A stretch of DNA of 64,000 nt from Paracoccaceae bacterium (GCA_026989055.1 JALSKC010000072.1:1-64000), one strand, 5' to 3'. Counted from the stretch's first letter, positions 1-8,699 are shown. Notes: generated by a model from the sequence alone, not told the origin. Made by a program: numbers and translations.

Positions 1-392
1 TGCGCCTGACCCCGGTGCGCCGCCGGGCGCTGGAAATCCTGCTCGAGGAGCACCGGGCGCTGGGCGCCTACGAAGTGCTGAAGCGGCTGGCGCGAGAGGG
101 CTTCGGCAACCAGCCGCCGGTGGCCTACCGGGCACTCGAATTCCTGGTGGCGAACGGGCTGGCGCACCGGATCCGTCGGCTCAACGCCTTTGCGGCCTGC
201 ATGCAGCCCGGAGAAAGCCACGCGCCGGCCTTCCTGATCTGCTCGGGTTGCGAGGCGGTGGCCGAGATTTCCGAGACGGCGATCAGCGCCGGGCTGCGCG
301 CGGCGGCGGGGCGGGCCGGTTTCCGGATCGAGCGGATGAGCATCGAGGCGCTGGGCCTGTGCCCCGCCTGTTCGGAGGGAGCGCCTGCATGA
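1..392 (+). CDS. zur: Zur, Fur-family zinc uptake regulator (5' end outside window)
   Basis: This is the C-terminal part of a Fur-family repressor. The frame is open from the first base of the window, and residues before the first internal GTG (RLTPV) fit the family, so the true start lies upstream. The winged-helix part ends with LEFLVANGLAHRI. The dimerisation domain has HAPAFLICSGC and a C-terminal CPAC, two CxxC pairs expected to form the structural zinc site. The stop overlaps the znuC start as ATGA, so regulator and transporter genes are co-transcribed. The znu context points to Zur rather than Fur or PerR. By family knowledge, zinc-loaded Zur represses znu genes; its operator and the periplasmic znuA would lie off the left edge. 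Confidence 0.85.
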   Translation, partial: RLTPVRRRALEILLEEHRALGAYEVLKRLAREGFGNQPPVAYRALEFLVANGLAHRIRRLNAFAACMQPGESHAPAFLICSGCEAVAEISETAISAGLRAAAGRAGFRIERMSIEALGLCPACSEGAPA

Positions 393-1150
393 GGTCCGGG
401 GCGGCACTGCTTTCGGCGCAGGGGCTGACGGTGCGTCAGGGCGGTGCGGTCGTGCTCGATTCGGTCGATCTGCAGATCGGCGGCAACGAGATCGTCACCA
501 TTGTCGGGCCGAACGGCTCGGGAAAGACGACCCTCCTGCGTGCCCTGCTCGGGATCCTGCCGCCGGCCGCGGGGAGGGTGTGGCGCCGGCCGGGCCTGCG
601 GATCGGTTATGTGCCGCAGAAGCTGGCCCTGGAGCCGATGCTGCCGCTGACCGTGGGCCGCTTCCTCGACCTGCCGCGACGACATGCGCCGGACGAACGT
701 GCCCGGATCTGCGCCCGGGTGGGGGCGAAGGGGCTGGAGCGGCGGCAGATGGCCGGCCTGTCGGGGGGGCAGTTCCAGCGCGTCCTGCTGGCGCGAGCGC
801 TGCTGATGCGTCCCGAAATCCTGATTCTGGACGAGCCCGCCCAGAGCCTGGATCAGCCCGGCGCCGCAGCCTTCTACCGGCTTGTGGAGGATGTCCGCCG
901 GGAACTGGGCTGTGCGGTGCTCATGGTCAGCCATGATCTGCATGTGGTGATGAGCGCCTCCGACCGGGTGATCTGCCTCAACCGGCATGTCTGCTGCCAG
1001 GGAAGCCCCGAGGCGGTTCTTGAAGCGCCGGAGTACCGGGGGCTGTTCGGAAGCGGAACCGGTGGTGCCCTGGCGCTCTACCGGCATGAACATGATCATG
1101 TCCACGATCATGGCTGCCCGGAGCGCGGACGCGGTGAGAGCAATGGCTGA
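389..1150 (+). CDS. znuC: Zinc ABC transporter ATP-binding protein ZnuC
   Basis: ATPase subunit of the high-affinity zinc importer ZnuABC at the inner membrane. Walker A GPNGSGKTT is at residues 40-48, the signature LSGGQFQR lies mid-protein, and Walker B is ILILDEPAQSLD, followed by the switch histidine in MVSHD. The start is the ATG of an ATGA overlap with zur. The C-terminus carries a histidine cluster (YRHEHDHVHDHG), a feature seen in other ZnuC proteins and plausibly a zinc-sensing or buffering tail. The gene overlaps znuB by eight bases. The 253-residue length is normal for the family. Confidence 0.93.
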   Translation: MRSGAALLSAQGLTVRQGGAVVLDSVDLQIGGNEIVTIVGPNGSGKTTLLRALLGILPPAAGRVWRRPGLRIGYVPQKLALEPMLPLTVGRFLDLPRRHAPDERARICARVGAKGLERRQMAGLSGGQFQRVLLARALLMRPEILILDEPAQSLDQPGAAAFYRLVEDVRRELGCAVLMVSHDLHVVMSASDRVICLNRHVCCQGSPEAVLEAPEYRGLFGSGTGGALALYRHEHDHVHDHGCPERGRGESNG

Positions 1151-1931
1151 CGACTTCCTGCTGCGGGCGGCTCTCGCCGGGGCCGGGCTGGCCCTGGCGG
1201 CGGGGCCGCTGGGGAGCTTCGTCGTCTGGCGGCGGATGGCCTATTTCGGCGATGCGGTGGCGCATGGCGCGGTTCTGGGCGTGGCGCTTGCGCTCGCGTT
1301 TTCGCTGCCGCTGGCGCTGGGCATGCTCGCGGTGACGCTCGGGATCGGGCTGGCGGCATCGGCGCTCGAACGGCGCGGCGGGGCGATGGATTCCACCCTT
1401 GGCGTGCTGTCGCATTCGGCACTGGCGCTCGGGCTCGTGGTGATTCCGCTTGCGGGGGGGCGTCAGGTGGATCTGGATGCCCTGCTGTTCGGCGATATCC
1501 TTGCCGTCACGCAGCGGCAGCTCTGGCTGATCTGGGGAGGGGCGCTGGCGGTGCTGGCGGTGCTGCTCCGGCGCTGGTCGGGGCTTCTGATGTCCACGCT
1601 GAGCGAAGAACTGGCCGCCGCTTCGGGGATCGTGCCGGGGCGCGAGCGGCTGATCCTGACGCTGATGCTGGCGGTTGTGGTGGCGCTTGGGGTCAAGGTC
1701 GTCGGGGCGCTGCTGATCGGGGCGCTGCTGATCCTGCCGGCGGCGGCGGCGCGCAACCTTGCCGGAACCCCCGAATCGATGGCGCTCCTGGCGACCGGCC
1801 TCGGTGCGCTGGCAACGCTGCTCGGAGTCTGGGGGTCGGCCCTGGCCGACAGCCCGACCGGGCCGAGCATCGTTGTGGCGGCCGCCCTTCTCTTCCTGTC
1901 GTCGCTGGTGGCGGGGCGGCTGATCCGCTGA
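1143..1931 (+). CDS. znuB: Zinc ABC transporter permease ZnuB
   Basis: Integral membrane permease of the ZnuABC zinc importer (ABC-3 family). The protein starts MADDFLLRAALAG and has about seven to eight hydrophobic segments; the motif RRMAYFGDAVAHGAVLG near residue 30 is typical of the family. The ATG lies inside the end of znuC, so translation is probably coupled. The frame is open further upstream inside znuC, but the extra residues look like shadow sequence and would precede the usual N-terminus. At 262 residues it has the usual length. It is the last gene of the zur-znuC-znuB unit. Confidence 0.92.
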   Translation: MADDFLLRAALAGAGLALAAGPLGSFVVWRRMAYFGDAVAHGAVLGVALALAFSLPLALGMLAVTLGIGLAASALERRGGAMDSTLGVLSHSALALGLVVIPLAGGRQVDLDALLFGDILAVTQRQLWLIWGGALAVLAVLLRRWSGLLMSTLSEELAAASGIVPGRERLILTLMLAVVVALGVKVVGALLIGALLILPAAAARNLAGTPESMALLATGLGALATLLGVWGSALADSPTGPSIVVAAALLFLSSLVAGRLIR

Positions 1932-1949
1932 GCCCGAGCTGCGAAATTT

Positions 1950-1986
1950 CTTGCATTTTTCGGATTTTTACCGAGTAACTTGCATT
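1950..1986. promoter_or_regulatory. AT-rich tup promoter region with direct repeat
   Basis: Between znuB and tupB the otherwise GC-rich sequence turns AT-rich. The octamer CTTGCATT occurs twice, at 1950-1957 and 1979-1986, 29 bases apart, about three helical turns. The tupB start follows 22 bases later. Seen directly: the repeat and the base-composition change. Inferred: promoter and operator for the tungstate transporter operon. Confidence 0.4.
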
Positions 1987-2007
1987 CAGAGGGCAAAAAT
2001 CACCATA

Positions 2008-2715
2008 ATGCATGATTATGCAGACATATTCGCCCGGAGTTTCGGGCTGATCCTGACCGGAGATCCGGGGCTCTGGTCAGTGGTGCTCCTGTCGTTGCGG
2101 GTGTCGTTGAGCGCGGTCGCGATCTCGGCGCTGCTCGGGATGCCGCTGGGGGCGCTCCTGGCGATGGCCCGCTTTCCCGGGCGGCAGCCCCTGATCGTGC
2201 TGATCAATGCGCTGATGGGCATTCCGCCGGTGGTCGTCGGGCTGATCGCCTATCTGCTGCTGTCGCGCAGCGGGCCGCTCGGGGTGCTCGGCCTGCTCTA
2301 CACGCCGGCGGCGATGATCATCGCGCAGACCGTCCTTGTGCTGCCGATCGTGGCGGCGCTGACCCGCCAGCAGATCGAGCAGCTGCATGCGGAATACGGC
2401 GAGCAGCTGCGTTCCTTCGGAGTGCGGGGGCTGCGGGCGGTGCCGACCCTTCTGTGGGAGGGGCGTCATGGGCTGACGACGACGCTGCTGGCCGGTTTCG
2501 GGCGGGCGATTGCCGAGGTGGGAGCGGTGATCATCGTCGGCGGCAACATCAATCACGTGACCCGGGTGATGACCACCGCGATCGCCCTGGAGACCTCGCG
2601 CGGGAATCTCGCGCTGGCGCTGGCGCTCGGGGCGATCCTGATCCTGATCGCGGTCGGGGTCAACGCGGTGGTGACCATGCTGAGCCTGTCGGCGGGGCGG
2701 GGGACGCGTGGCTGA
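2008..2715 (+). CDS. tupB: Tungstate ABC transporter permease TupB
   Basis: Membrane permease of a TupABC-type tungstate importer, feeding W-cofactor or Mo/W enzymes. Hydrophobic segments alternate through the protein, and the EAA-like cytoplasmic loop is seen in GFGRAIAEVGAVIIVGGNINHVTRVMTTAIALET, where the INHVTRVMTTAI stretch resembles TupB/WtpB-type permeases. The chosen ATG (MHDYADIF) gives the normal N-terminus; an in-frame upstream ATG at 1951 would add 19 residues encoded by the AT-rich promoter region and is unlikely. The gene overlaps tupC. The three-gene order permease-ATPase-binding protein is somewhat unusual, since tupA is often first. Confidence 0.82.
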   Translation: MHDYADIFARSFGLILTGDPGLWSVVLLSLRVSLSAVAISALLGMPLGALLAMARFPGRQPLIVLINALMGIPPVVVGLIAYLLLSRSGPLGVLGLLYTPAAMIIAQTVLVLPIVAALTRQQIEQLHAEYGEQLRSFGVRGLRAVPTLLWEGRHGLTTTLLAGFGRAIAEVGAVIIVGGNINHVTRVMTTAIALETSRGNLALALALGAILILIAVGVNAVVTMLSLSAGRGTRG

Positions 2716-3457
2716 GCCGGGGGCAGAACCGCCGACTCCGCCGCCCGCCTCGCCGGGCTGCGGCCCGATCCGGGTGTCGGGGGTGCGCCACGGCGCCGAC
2801 GGGCGGCTTCTGCTGTGCATCGACCGGCTCGAAATCGCTTCCGGGGGGGTATCGGTCATCCTCGGTCCGAACGGGGCCGGAAAGAGCCTGCTGCTGCGGA
2901 TCCTGCACGGGATGATCCGGCCCGACGAGGGGCGGGTTTCCTTCGGAGAGGGCCCGCCGTGCCGGCAGGGGATGGTCTTCCAGAACCCGGTGCTTCTGCG
3001 ACGCAGCACGGCGGCGAACATCTCCTATGCGCTGCGGGTCCAGGGCTGCCCGCGGCACCGGCGACGGCTCCGGCTGCGCGAACTGCTGGAGCTGGGCGGG
3101 CTGGCCGGGCAGGCGCGACAGCCGGCGCGCACGCTTTCCGGCGGCGAGCGGCAGCGGCTGGCGATGCTGCGGGCTCTGGCCGCCGAACCCGAGGTGCTGT
3201 TCCTGGACGAGCCCACATCCAGCCTCGATCCGGCGGCGGCGCAGGCGCTCGAGAGGCTGATCCGGCGGGTTGCCGGGGGCGGAACCAAGGTGGTGATGGT
3301 GACCCATGATCTCGGCCTGGCCAGCCGGCTGGGAGAGGAAGTCATCTTTCTGCATCGGGGGCGGGTCCGCGAGCAGTCTGCCGCCGCGGCATTCTTCGCG
3401 GCTCCCCGCTCGACCGAGGCCCGGGCCTTTCTCGCGCTCAACCAGGTGCGGAGATGA
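2708..3457 (+). CDS. tupC: Tungstate ABC transporter ATP-binding protein TupC
   Basis: ATPase of the tungstate importer. Walker A is LGPNGAGKS near residue 55, the signature LSGGERQRLAMLRAL and Walker B VLFLDEPTSSLDP follow, with the switch histidine in MVTHD. The start is a GTG overlapping the tupB stop by eight bases; the first 15 residues are Pro/Ala-rich and not part of the nucleotide-binding fold, so a slightly later start cannot be excluded. The gene ends in an ATGA overlap with tupA. It lacks the C-terminal TOBE extension of ModC, supporting TupC over ModC. Confidence 0.82.
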   Translation: MAEPGAEPPTPPPASPGCGPIRVSGVRHGADGRLLLCIDRLEIASGGVSVILGPNGAGKSLLLRILHGMIRPDEGRVSFGEGPPCRQGMVFQNPVLLRRSTAANISYALRVQGCPRHRRRLRLRELLELGGLAGQARQPARTLSGGERQRLAMLRALAAEPEVLFLDEPTSSLDPAAAQALERLIRRVAGGGTKVVMVTHDLGLASRLGEEVIFLHRGRVREQSAAAAFFAAPRSTEARAFLALNQVRR

Positions 3458-4350
3458 GTGCGGGCGGGGCGGAGCGCGGAACGGGCCGGGAGAGCATCCG
3501 CCGGGCGCTGACGTGGATTGCCGCCCTGCTCCTGTCGCTTCTGGCCGGCGCCCTGCTGTTCGTGGCCGGGATCACCGGCGGGGGAGTCCCGGCGCCGGAG
3601 CAGGCGCGCTTCGTGATCCTGCAGTCCACCACCTCGACCCGGAACTCGGGGCTGCTCGATGCCATCCTGCCGGTTTTCGAGGCCGAAACCGGGATCGAGG
3701 TGCGGGTGGTGGCGGTCGGCACCGGCCAGGCGCTCCGGAATGCGCGCAACGGGGATGGCGACGTGCTGATGGTGCATTCCCGCGCGGATGAGGAGGCCTT
3801 CGTGGCCGAGGGCTGGGGGGTGGCCCGCCATGACCTCATGTACAACGACTTCGTGATCGTCGGGCCGGAGCAGGATCCGGCGGGCATTGCCGGAATGGGC
3901 GATGCGGTGGCGGCGCTGGCGCGGATCGCCGCCCGGGGTGCGCGTTTCGTTTCGCGCGGCGACGACAGCGGCACCCACAAGGCGGAGCTGAGGCTCTGGG
4001 CCGAGGCCGGTGTTGACGTGGCCGCGGCCTCGGGCGGCTGGTATCTGGAAACCGGCGCCGGCATGGGTGCGGCGCTGAACATGGCGCTCGGGCTGGACGC
4101 CTACACGCTCAGCGACCGGGCCAGCTGGGCGAGTTTTGCGAACAGGGGGCGACACCGGGTTCTGGTCGAGGGAGACGAACGGCTGTTCAACCAGTATGGG
4201 GTGATTCTGGTCAATCCTGCGCGCCACCCGCATGTGCGGGCCGAGGAGGGGCAGCGCTTCATCGACTGGCTTCTGGGGCCGCGCGGGCAGGGGCTGATCG
4301 CGGCCTTCCGGGTGAACGGGCAGCAGCTGTTCTTCCCGAACGCCCGCTGA
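3454..4350 (+). CDS. tupA: Tungstate-binding periplasmic protein TupA
   Basis: Substrate-binding component of the tungstate transporter, periplasmic and delivered or anchored by a hydrophobic segment at about residues 18-41. The oxyanion-binding hallmark is VILQSTTSTRNSGLLDAILPVFE (shown in the family as TTSTRDSGLL), here with Asn in place of the usual Asp. Later family motifs are VHSRADEEAF, FVSRGDDSGTHKAE and LFNQYGVILVNP. At 298 residues it has the expected size. A short cytoplasmic stretch before the hydrophobic segment makes a membrane anchor as likely as a cleaved signal. It is the last gene of tupBCA. Confidence 0.85.
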   Translation: MSAGGAERGTGRESIRRALTWIAALLLSLLAGALLFVAGITGGGVPAPEQARFVILQSTTSTRNSGLLDAILPVFEAETGIEVRVVAVGTGQALRNARNGDGDVLMVHSRADEEAFVAEGWGVARHDLMYNDFVIVGPEQDPAGIAGMGDAVAALARIAARGARFVSRGDDSGTHKAELRLWAEAGVDVAAASGGWYLETGAGMGAALNMALGLDAYTLSDRASWASFANRGRHRVLVEGDERLFNQYGVILVNPARHPHVRAEEGQRFIDWLLGPRGQGLIAAFRVNGQQLFFPNAR

Positions 4351-4515
4351 GGAGGCTCGGGAGGGGGCCTGGCCAGGCGCGGAGGAGCGCCACGGCGGAG
4401 CGGCGCGCGCCGGGCCGCCTCTCCACGCGCAGGGAGCGTTTCCGGCGGCTTTTCCCGGCCGGCACGCCGCCCCGGATCCCGGCCCTTGCCGCCTCCCCGG
4501 AGAAGGCGTATAGCA

Positions 4516-4606
4516 GGGGCACCTCGGGGTGCCCGCAGGGGCTGAGATGCGATCCGCGCAAACCCGTTGAACCTGAACCGGTTAGGACCGGCGGAGGGAA
4601 GGTGAG
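4516..4606 (+). promoter_or_regulatory. TPP riboswitch (THI element) upstream of thiBPQ
   Basis: The conserved thiamine pyrophosphate aptamer blocks are present in order: GGGGTGCC near 4526, CTGAGAT at 4542-4548, ACCCGTTGAACCTGAACCGG at 4562-4581, then GTTAGGACCGGCGGAGGGAA at 4581-4600. CACC at 4520-4523 and GGTG at 4601-4604 can close the P1 stem. The thiB ATG lies about 50 bases downstream, short enough for translational control by masking of the GGAGGA before the ATG. Binding of TPP is expected to switch the transporter off. The 301-base gap between tupA and thiB is otherwise empty. Confidence 0.95.
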
Positions 4607-4651
4607 ACATCCTCTGACCGAACCCCGCCCGTCGTGCATGGAGGATGAGAC

Positions 4652-5641
4652 ATGAGATATCCGATCATCGCAGCGGGAATTCTGGCCATTGCCGGTGCCG
4701 TGCAGGCCCGGGAAAAGCCCGAACTGACCGTCTATACCTATGACAGCTTCGTATCCGACTGGGGCCCCGGCCCGCAGGTGGAAAGGGCCTTCGAGGAGAT
4801 CTGCGACTGCGATCTGAAATTCGTCGGTGCCGGCGACGGAGCGGCCCTGCTGGCCCGGCTGCGGCTGGAGGGCGAGCGCACCAGGGCCGATGTGGTTCTG
4901 GGGCTCGACACCAACCTCACTGCGACGGCGGCCGATACGGGGCTGTTCGCCCCCCACGGCGTGGAGGTGTCATTCGACCTGCCGGTCGCCTGGGACGACC
5001 CGCTGTTCCTGCCCTTTGACTGGGGCTATTTCGCCTTTGTCCATGACAGGAAGACGGTCTCCGATCCGCCCGGATCCCTGCGCGAACTGGCCGAAAGCGA
5101 CCTGAAGATCGTGATTCAGGACCCGCGTTCCTCGACCCCCGGGCTCGGCCTGTTGCTGTGGGTCAAGGCGGCCTACGGGGATGCGGCGCCGGAACTCTGG
5201 GAAGGGCTGGCAGACAATATCGTGACGGTGACCAGGGGCTGGTCCGAGGCCTATGGCCTGTTCCTGGACGGAGAGGCGGACATGGTGCTTTCCTATACCA
5301 CTTCGCCGGCCTATCACCTGATCGCCGAGGGCGACGACACCAAGGCGGCTGCCGCGTTTGCCGAAGGCCATTACATGCAGGTCGAAGTGGCCGGCAAGGT
5401 GGCTTCCACCGACCGGCCCGAGCTTGCCGAGAAGTTCCTCCGCTTCATGGTCTCCGACCGCTTCCAGTCGATCATTCCGACCACCAACTGGATGTATCCC
5501 GCAGTGGTGCCGGCCGCGGGGCTGCCCGACGGTTTCGAGACCCTGATCCGGCCGGAAAAGGCCCTGCTCTACGGCTCGGAAGAGGCACGGCGCATGCGTG
5601 ATGCGGCGCTGAACGAATGGCTGGGCGCGCTCGGCAACTGA
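4652..5641 (+). CDS. thiB: Thiamine ABC transporter substrate-binding protein ThiB
   Basis: Periplasmic thiamine/TPP-binding protein. A cleavable signal peptide is visible (MRYPIIAAGILAIAGAVQA, then REKPELTVYTYDSF). The typical ThiB motifs FDWGYFAFVHD, DPRSSTPGLGLLLW and VLSYTTSPAYH are present. A GGAGGA stands six bases before the ATG. The gene begins behind a TPP riboswitch and overlaps thiP by 25 bases, which fits a thiBPQ operon regulated by TPP. Length 329 residues is normal. Confidence 0.95.
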   Translation: MRYPIIAAGILAIAGAVQAREKPELTVYTYDSFVSDWGPGPQVERAFEEICDCDLKFVGAGDGAALLARLRLEGERTRADVVLGLDTNLTATAADTGLFAPHGVEVSFDLPVAWDDPLFLPFDWGYFAFVHDRKTVSDPPGSLRELAESDLKIVIQDPRSSTPGLGLLLWVKAAYGDAAPELWEGLADNIVTVTRGWSEAYGLFLDGEADMVLSYTTSPAYHLIAEGDDTKAAAAFAEGHYMQVEVAGKVASTDRPELAEKFLRFMVSDRFQSIIPTTNWMYPAVVPAAGLPDGFETLIRPEKALLYGSEEARRMRDAALNEWLGALGN

Positions 5642-7191
5642 ACCTTGCCGTCGGGGCAGGCAGCGCGGCCGCGGCCGTGGTACTGGCCCTGACGCTGGGC
5701 ACGCTGGGTGCGGTTGCCTGGCGGGCCGAATCCGCCGCCCGGCTCGGCCCGTCCGACTGGGCGGCGGTGCGTTTCACGCTGCTGCAGGCCACGCTCTCGG
5801 CGCTGATCAGCGTGGCGCTGGCCATCCCGGTGGCACGCGCACTGGCGCGCCGGCGCTTTGCCGGGCGCGGGGTGCTGATCACCCTGCTGGGCGCGCCCTT
5901 CATCCTGCCGGTCATCGTTGCGGTGCTGGGGCTGCTGGCGGTGTTCGGGCGGGCCGGGCTGCTCAGCCAGTTTCTCGGCCGGTTCGGCCTGCCGCCGGTG
6001 CAGATCTACGGGCTGCACGGGGTGGTGCTGGCGCATGTGTTCTTCAACCTGCCGCTGGCCACCCGCCTGATCCTGCAGGGATGGCTGGCGATTCCGGCCG
6101 AGCGATTCCGCCTGGCAGCCTCGCTGGGGTTCTCGGAGCGCGACGTGGGGCGCGAGCTGGAGCGCCCGATGCTGCGCGAGGTGCTGCCCGGGGCCTTCGC
6201 GGTGATCTTCGCGATCTGCACCACCAGTTTCGCGGTGGTGCTGGCGCTTGGCGGCGGGCCCCGCGCCACCACGGTGGAGCTGGCCATCTATCAGGCCTTC
6301 CGGTTCGACTTCGATCTTGGCCGCGCGGCGGGGCTGGCACTGGTGCAGTTTGCCATCGGCGCGGCGGCAGCGGGGCTGGCCCTTCGGTTCCAGGTGCCCC
6401 AGGCCACGGGTGGCGGGCTTGACAGGGTGGCCGGGCGTCCCGAGGCAGACAGCCCGGGGCGGCGCATCGCCGATACCGCCTGGATCTCCCTGGCCGCCGC
6501 CTTCCTGCTGCTGCCGCTGGGCATGATCGTGCTGCGCGGCGCTCCGGCACTGTTCGGCATGCCGCCCGCCGTGCTGGCGGCGGCGCTGCGCTCTGTCCTG
6601 GTGGCGCTGTCCTCGACGGTGCTGGCGCTGGCACTCGCCCTGCCGCTGGCCTTTGCCATGTGGCACCTGCGCGGGCGGCGGCTGGCCGGCTGGCTGGAAG
6701 CGCTGGGCTATCTCCCGGTGGCCGCTTCGCCGCTGGTGATCGGCACGGGGCTGTTCATACTGTTCCATCCGGTGGTCGATCCGGTGGCGCTGGCGCTGCC
6801 GGTCACCGTGGTGGTCAATGCGACGATGAGCCTGCCGTTCGCCCTGCGCGCCCTGGTGCCGGCGGTGGCCCGGGTGGAGGGCCGCTTCGGGCCCCTGGCC
6901 GACAGCCTCGGGATGCACGGGCAGGCACGGCTGCGGCATCTGCACTGGCCGCGCCTGCGCCGGCCCATCGGCTTTTCCGCCGGGCTTGCGGCAGCGCTGA
7001 GCATGGGCGATCTTGGCGTGATCGCGCTGTTTGCCGACCCGGAGCAGGCCACTCTGCCGCTGCAGCTTTATCGCCTGATGGCTGCCTACCGCATGGAGGA
7101 TGCCGCCGGGGCCGGGCTTCTGCTGCTGGTGCTGGCGGTGGCGCTGTTCTGGCTGTTCGACAGGGGAGGCCGGGTGAATGCTGACACTTGA
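5617..7191 (+). CDS. thiP: Thiamine ABC transporter permease ThiP
   Basis: Inner-membrane permease with two fused binding-protein-dependent transport domains, about twelve hydrophobic segments over 524 residues. The first EAA-type loop is around LAASLGFSERDVGRELERPMLREVLPGAF (seen as LAASLGFSERD) and the second around LADSLGMHGQARLRHLHWPRLR (LADSLGMHGQA). It starts inside thiB and ends inside thiQ, so all three are translationally coupled. The duplicated-permease architecture is that of ThiP and FbpB; the thiamine riboswitch decides for ThiP. Confidence 0.93.
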   Translation: MAGRARQLNLAVGAGSAAAAVVLALTLGTLGAVAWRAESAARLGPSDWAAVRFTLLQATLSALISVALAIPVARALARRRFAGRGVLITLLGAPFILPVIVAVLGLLAVFGRAGLLSQFLGRFGLPPVQIYGLHGVVLAHVFFNLPLATRLILQGWLAIPAERFRLAASLGFSERDVGRELERPMLREVLPGAFAVIFAICTTSFAVVLALGGGPRATTVELAIYQAFRFDFDLGRAAGLALVQFAIGAAAAGLALRFQVPQATGGGLDRVAGRPEADSPGRRIADTAWISLAAAFLLLPLGMIVLRGAPALFGMPPAVLAAALRSVLVALSSTVLALALALPLAFAMWHLRGRRLAGWLEALGYLPVAASPLVIGTGLFILFHPVVDPVALALPVTVVVNATMSLPFALRALVPAVARVEGRFGPLADSLGMHGQARLRHLHWPRLRRPIGFSAGLAAALSMGDLGVIALFADPEQATLPLQLYRLMAAYRMEDAAGAGLLLLVLAVALFWLFDRGGRVNADT

Positions 7192-7888
7192 AGGCCTGAC
7201 CGTGCGGCAGGGAGGCTTCGAGCTGCGTGCTGATTTCAGCGTCCGGGCTGGTGCGATGACAGCGGTGATCGGCCCTTCGGGGGCCGGCAAATCGACCCTG
7301 CTGAGCGCCATCGCCGGTTTCATCCGCCCTTCCGCGGGGCGCGTTCTGTGGCAGGGGGAGGATCTGGGCCCCCTGCTCCCCGGCGAACGCCCGGCAACGG
7401 TGATCTTTCAGGACAACAACCTCTTTCCGCACCTGTCCGCCTTCTCCAACGTGGCCCTCGGCCTGCGTCCCTCGTTGAAGCTGGGCCCGGCGGAAGGTGC
7501 GGCCGTCGAGGCCGCGCTGGCGCGGGTCGGGCTGGCCGGGCTGGAGGGGCGCAAGCCGGCGGCGCTGTCGGGCGGGCAGCAAAGCCGGGTAGCCCTGGCT
7601 CGGGTGCTGGTGCGCGCCCGCCCCCTGCTGCTGCTGGACGAACCCTTTGCCGCCCTCGGGCCCGCGCTGAGGGCCGAAATGCTCGATCTGGTGGCCGAGC
7701 TGGCCCGCGACACGCAGGCCACGGTGCTGATGGTGACCCATGACCCGGCCGATGCCGAGCAGGTGGCCGAACAGGTGACCTTTGTGGATGGGGGGCAGGC
7801 CCTTGCGCCCGTGCCGACCGGGCAGCTTCTGGCCGAACCGCCGGAGGCGCTGCGGGCCTATCTCGGCCAAAGGAAAACGCGCCCCTGA
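7178..7888 (+). CDS. thiQ: Thiamine ABC transporter ATP-binding protein ThiQ
   Basis: ATPase of the thiamine importer. Walker A is GPSGAGKST at about residue 31, the Q-loop reads FQDNNLFPHL, the signature is LSGGQQSRVALARVLV, and Walker B is LLLLDEPFAALGP, with MVTHDPADAEQ after it. The 236-residue length is typical. It overlaps thiP by 14 bases. The stop codon lies in the loop of the terminator hairpin shared with the convergent petC. Confidence 0.94.
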   Translation: MLTLEGLTVRQGGFELRADFSVRAGAMTAVIGPSGAGKSTLLSAIAGFIRPSAGRVLWQGEDLGPLLPGERPATVIFQDNNLFPHLSAFSNVALGLRPSLKLGPAEGAAVEAALARVGLAGLEGRKPAALSGGQQSRVALARVLVRARPLLLLDEPFAALGPALRAEMLDLVAELARDTQATVLMVTHDPADAEQVAEQVTFVDGGQALAPVPTGQLLAEPPEALRAYLGQRKTRP

Positions 7889-7897
7889 GGGCGCGTT
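7874..7897 (-). terminator. Hairpin terminator between thiQ and petC
   Basis: A perfect nine-base stem (AACGCGCCC / GGGCGCGTT) with a four-base loop spans 7876-7897. Read on the minus strand it is followed by a short T run, so it suits the petABC transcript best; it may also stop thiBPQ transcripts. The thiQ TGA is the last part of the loop. Confidence 0.75.
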
Positions 7898-7919
7898 CCG
7901 AAAGCTCCGGCGGGGGCGA

Positions 7920-8699
7920 TCAGCCTTCGTTCGGGTGCTTGACCGGGCGCCAGATCCGCTTGTTGGTCAGATACAGCAGCACCGACAGCACGGTGAGGAA
8001 GAACACCGCCATGAAGCCCACGTATTTGCGGACCATCATCTTGGGTTCGGCGGCCCACATCAGGAAGGCGGCGACATCCTCGGCCTCGCTCTGCAGGTCG
8101 TTGGGGTGGCCGTCGGCGAACTCCACATCCTCGCCGGCAAGCGGCGGGGCCATGGCGATCCAGCCGCCCGGGAAGTTCCTGTTCTCGTAGAGCGTGCTGC
8201 CGGCCTGCTCCTTTTCCTCGCCGGTGTAGCCGGTGAGAATGGCAACGATGTATTCCGGCCCGCCCATGCCGCGGAACAGCTGGTTGAGCCCGGTGCCGTA
8301 GGGGCCTTCGAAGCCGGCCCGCGCCTTGGCCATCAGCGACAGGTCGGGCGCGGTTTCAAGCCCCGATTCCGGGAAGTGGTCGGTCGGGATGCGCGGGCGG
8401 GTGTCGTCCAGATCCGGATCGTAGATCTCGTACTGGGCGGCATAGGCGCGCACCTCCGCTTCGGAATAGCCGAGGTCGGTAAGATCGCGCAGCGGCACGT
8501 ATTTCAGGCCGTGGCAGGCGGCGCAGACCTCGGTATAGACCTGAAGCCCGCGCTGCAGCTGCGCCTTGTCCCAGGTGCCGAAGGGGCCTTCGAAGCTGAA
8601 GGCGATGTCTTCCACATGGCCTTCGGTCTCGGCTGCCAGGGCGCCGCCGGCCGTCAGGGCGAGCGAAGCGAGAGCGGAAAATGCGAATGTTCTGATCAT
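7920..8699 (-). CDS. petC: Cytochrome c1 of the bc1 complex
   Basis: Membrane-anchored c-type cytochrome of ubiquinol-cytochrome c oxidoreductase, facing the periplasm. The signal peptide is [22 protein letters not shown]. The haem-binding motif CAACH lies near residue 55, followed by [10 protein letters not shown], and the methionine-ligand region is in the C-terminal half (IAMAPPL). A single C-terminal helix ([18 protein letters not shown]) anchors the protein. The frame is open far upstream through petB, but that part is shadow sequence; the ATG at 8699 gives the normal signal peptide. It follows petB by 17 bases. Confidence 0.95.
   Translation of the reverse strand: MIRTFAFSALASLALTAGGALAAETEGHVEDIAFSFEGPFGTWDKAQLQRGLQVYTEVCAACHGLKYVPLRDLTDLGYSEAEVRAYAAQYEIYDPDLDDTRPRIPTDHFPESGLETAPDLSLMAKARAGFEGPYGTGLNQLFRGMGGPEYIVAILTGYTGEEKEQAGSTLYENRNFPGGWIAMAPPLAGEDVEFADGHPNDLQSEAEDVAAFLMWAAEPKMMVRKYVGFMAVFFLTVLSVLLYLTNKRIWRPVKHPNEG

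Noticed and set aside
5569-7323. Long minus-strand open frame opposite thiP
   Set aside because: Gln/Arg/Pro-rich shadow of the permease; the plus-strand membrane protein is supported by its operon and riboswitch.
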